Source: a virus
Virus record (IMG/VR): IMGVR_UViG_3300046007_011961
Span: 1-57,255 of that record
DNA length: 57,255 bases
Direction: 5' to 3' (one strand)
Shown here: positions 56,707 to 57,255 of the stretch, piece after piece
Numbering within the stretch: the first letter of the stretch is position 1
Layout of the letters: every line of letters begins with the position of its first letter
The notes under the pieces: generated by a model
What the model was told of the DNA's origin: nothing
Seen by the model: the letters and a program-made list of their open reading frames with translations, nothing else
The model's database searches: none
Translations under genes and position numbers: made by a program

Positions 56707-57255
56707 TTAGGCGTATATCGTTTCTTTAAAGCTATCCAGGACTGCCTTAGGATCACTGTCAGTTAGAAGCTTATATGCAATGTCATAAACTTTTTCACTG
56801 TTCTCTATACCATTAGTCAACTCTCGCAGAACTGTACTGAAACGATCTGCAGTTTTAAGCTCTGAACGAATATTGACCAACTCTTCCTGTCCGTCTTTAT
56901 CTTGCTTGACCTTCGTCATTTTAACGAAGCCTATGTCGTATAGGAAATTGAGTTGATTACCTACATCCACATTGTTGTGTAACTTTACCAGGAAAACAGG
57001 CTTCTTAGGACCTAATTTATATGTTGCATAAATAGTGTCTTTTGCGACTTGTGCTATATTATCCGGATTAACGTCAATAGTCACATACTGTCTAGGCAAG
57101 TCGTATTTAATTGTCTTTAACTTTTCTCCGTCAAAGTAGTACAAGCCTTCTTTTAGTGTCTCATTGGCTGCAGTAACACCAAGACTTCCGCAGTATCCTA
57201 CAAACATTTCTTTATCGCATCCAATGTCATGAAAACGCATCTGTCTTCTGATTCT
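56707..57255 (-). CDS. sbcD: SbcD/Mre11-like nuclease, C-terminal part (cut by window edge)
   Basis: The frame is open to the right edge, giving 182 codons plus stop. The start of the visible part (RFHDIGCDKEMFVGYCGSLG, then NETLKEGLYYFDGEKL) resembles the end of the catalytic domain and capping region of T4 gp47/SbcD proteins (GSL...KG...). The metal-binding motifs would be outside the window. Upstream position relative to SbcC supports the call. The internal Met at 57240 is probably not the true start. Confidence 0.65.
   Translation of the reverse strand, partial: RIRRQMRFHDIGCDKEMFVGYCGSLGVTAANETLKEGLYYFDGEKLKTIKYDLPRQYVTIDVNPDNIAQVAKDTIYATYKLGPKKPVFLVKLHNNVDVGNQLNFLYDIGFVKMTKVKQDKDGQEELVNIRSELKTADRFSTVLRELTNGIENSEKVYDIAYKLLTDSDPKAVLDSFKETIYA

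Noticed and set aside
1-57255. Prophage or lysogeny module
   Set aside because: No integrase, excisionase, recognised phage repressor, attachment site or host flank is visible.
1-57255. T4-type late promoters (TATAAATA)
   Set aside because: I saw no consistent copies upstream of the structural genes.

Overview
The window reads as a contiguous piece of a large lytic, tailed double-stranded DNA phage genome, cut at both ends. It carries a portal gene, a lysis cassette, five tRNA genes, a phage sigma factor and a nearly complete phage replication and recombination set. There is no integrase, no repressor of a familiar family and no bacterial housekeeping gene. Genes are packed tightly, often with ATGA stop/start overlaps, and no stretch of 300 bases lacks a gene. 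Almost no gene has a Shine-Dalgarno sequence. Starts follow AT-rich leaders such as AATAATATG or TATTATTATG, and the small lipoproteins have short lipoboxes (SAC-KK, VAC-TS). That translation style is known for Bacteroidota, so I infer a Bacteroidota-like host; nothing in the sequence proves it.

Layout. 1-9.6 kb (minus strand): small membrane peptides behind three copies of a structured repeat that may be a promoter, then small basic proteins, a lipoprotein, a two-gene unit with duplicated winged-helix-like segments, three tRNAs (Arg-TCT, Leu-TAA, Met-CAT), an ECF-like sigma factor, a secreted protein, a small chitin-binding-like protein, a metallophosphoesterase and a fibre with 25 tandem octapeptides. 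9.7-15.7 kb (plus strand): portal protein with a zinc-ribbon insertion and a lysis module (lipoprotein, coiled-coil membrane protein, holin candidate, lysozyme). A bidirectional terminator at 15984-16023 lies just beyond the convergent gene ends, between two minus-strand genes.

15.7-29.7 kb (minus strand): about 35 mostly small accessory genes. Recognisable members are a UV-damage endonuclease, a nucleotidyltransferase-fold protein, an ATP-dependent DNA ligase, a DRB0094-type RNA ligase, DUF6915, DUF6878 and DUF3310 proteins and a YGDN-motif phage family. 29.7-35.7 kb: a sugar and methyl-transfer island (GT25, GT11 fucosyltransferase, GT-B-like protein, two SAM methyltransferases, a FkbM-like protein) with tRNA-Tyr, an HNH endonuclease and a class-II tRNA that carries a threonine (TGT) anticodon.

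35.6-57.3 kb (minus strand): a basic DNA-binding protein, a HhH-GPD-like glycosylase, RuvC, RecA, an SSB candidate, an E1/ThiF-like enzyme, a JAMM protease, a 718-residue unknown, a possible small modifier, a GP88 protein, a UDG-exonuclease-polymerase A fusion, DnaB-like helicase, primase, an SF2 helicase, and SbcC and SbcD. Read in the direction of transcription the order is SbcD, SbcC, helicase, primase, helicase, polymerase, E1/JAB block, SSB, RecA, RuvC, which is a full replication and recombination machine.

The strongest candidate for an undescribed system is the E1 + JAMM + 718-residue protein block (40327-43497), together with the separately transcribed 122-residue protein just upstream (43586-43954), which could be its ubiquitin-like modifier.
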